Below are positions 63,903 through 64,000 of a stretch of DNA of 64,000 nt, one piece after another. Numbering within the stretch: position 1 is the first letter of the stretch; each line of letters begins with the position of its first letter. The DNA lies in NCBI RefSeq assembly GCF_001484685.1, contig NZ_CP012200.1, positions 738,321-802,320 of the forward strand, given 5' to 3'. The notes below the pieces were generated by a model that saw nothing but the letters and a program-made list of their open reading frames with translations, made no database searches and had not been told where the DNA came from. The position numbers were made by a program, and so were the translations under genes. Source of the DNA: Thermococcus sp. 2319x1. Lineage in GTDB: Archaea > Methanobacteriota_B > Thermococci > Thermococcales > Thermococcaceae.

Positions 63903-64000
63903 ATGGCCGAAAAGAAAAGAAAGAGGGTCGTAATTCTTGGTGCGGCAGGGAGGGATTTCCACAACTTCAACATCTTCTTCAGGGACAATCCCGAATATGA
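63903..64000 (+). CDS. Cyclic 2,3-diphosphoglycerate synthetase-like GTPase, 3' end outside window
   Basis: Only 32 codons are visible: MAEKKRKRVVILGAAGRDFH then NFNIFFRDNPEY. The G-A-A-G-R-D-F-H-N-F-N motif starts the cyclic 2,3-diphosphoglycerate synthetase family of Thermococcales. TTATAAATG about 55 bp upstream and GAGGTGATAGAA before the ATG give promoter and ribosome-binding site. The call rests on the N-terminus only. Confidence 0.6.
   Translation, partial: MAEKKRKRVVILGAAGRDFHNFNIFFRDNPEY

Overview
The window is chromosomal DNA from a hyperthermophilic euryarchaeon of the order Thermococcales (Thermococcus/Pyrococcus type). This rests on the core gene set: archaeal topoisomerase I, archaeal S-adenosylmethionine synthetase, CTP-dependent riboflavin kinase, Trm10, Trm56, TiaS, Rnp3, Alba, the beta-type proteasome subunit and a geranylgeranyl reductase. 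Further support comes from IS6- and IS982-type insertion sequences like those known in Pyrococcus, BRE/TATA promoters with many probable leaderless starts, and an AT-rich background in which the only GC-rich intergenic segments are structured RNAs. I do not commit to a species.

Layout. 1-13.4 kb is compact housekeeping sequence: lipid reductase, topoisomerase, an RCK-DHH protein, ribK-endonuclease V-translin, mat, an AK6-type kinase and HtpX. Between the genes lie two multi-hairpin H/ACA guide RNA genes on the minus strand and one C/D guide RNA. 14.53-16.68 kb looks like a composite transposon: two IS6-type remnants point outward, flanked by the same 9-bp sequence, and enclose a Cys-rich secreted precursor resembling a halocin-C8-type archaeocin plus a small membrane protein. 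16.7-33.7 kb is again core sequence (trm10, valS, nadM, SAM hydrolase, trm56, archaetidylinositol-phosphate synthase, pilin and prepilin peptidase, pcm, a PAPS-reductase-like protein), with two C/D RNAs and some decayed genes.

33.7-49.8 kb is an accessory island and the most unusual part. A block MNT/HEPN - mevalonate kinase - [secreted-protein cargo] - isopentenyl phosphate kinase occurs twice. The first copy has intact mvk and ipk. The second has a deleted mvk and an intact ipk. After every mvk and every ipk (four places) sits the same intergenic module: kinase 3' end, promoter, an inverted repeat at the expected transcription start and, in three of the four, a Shine-Dalgarno and the first codons of a signal peptide. 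Different, non-homologous secreted or membrane proteins follow each module. The fourth module was split by an IS982 element, and a second, decayed IS982 copy cuts a further cargo gene. The cargo genes repeatedly form pairs: a small secreted (often Cys-containing) protein, then a larger lipoprotein or membrane-anchored protein, two of which look like alpha/alpha-toroid repeat proteins. I read this as a recombination-driven exchange locus for secreted proteins built around a conserved isoprenoid gene pair. The function of the cargo (archaeocin/immunity, surface interaction) is inference.

49.8-64 kb returns to core functions: Rnp3 operon, a DUF835 membrane protein next to two unusual adenylate-forming enzymes that flank another IS6 remnant, an HD phosphohydrolase, TiaS, PurB, Alba, a membrane-tethered ArsR-like regulator, a CBS protein, the proteasome beta subunit, a secreted metalloprotease and the start of a cyclic-2,3-diphosphoglycerate-synthetase-like gene cut by the window edge.
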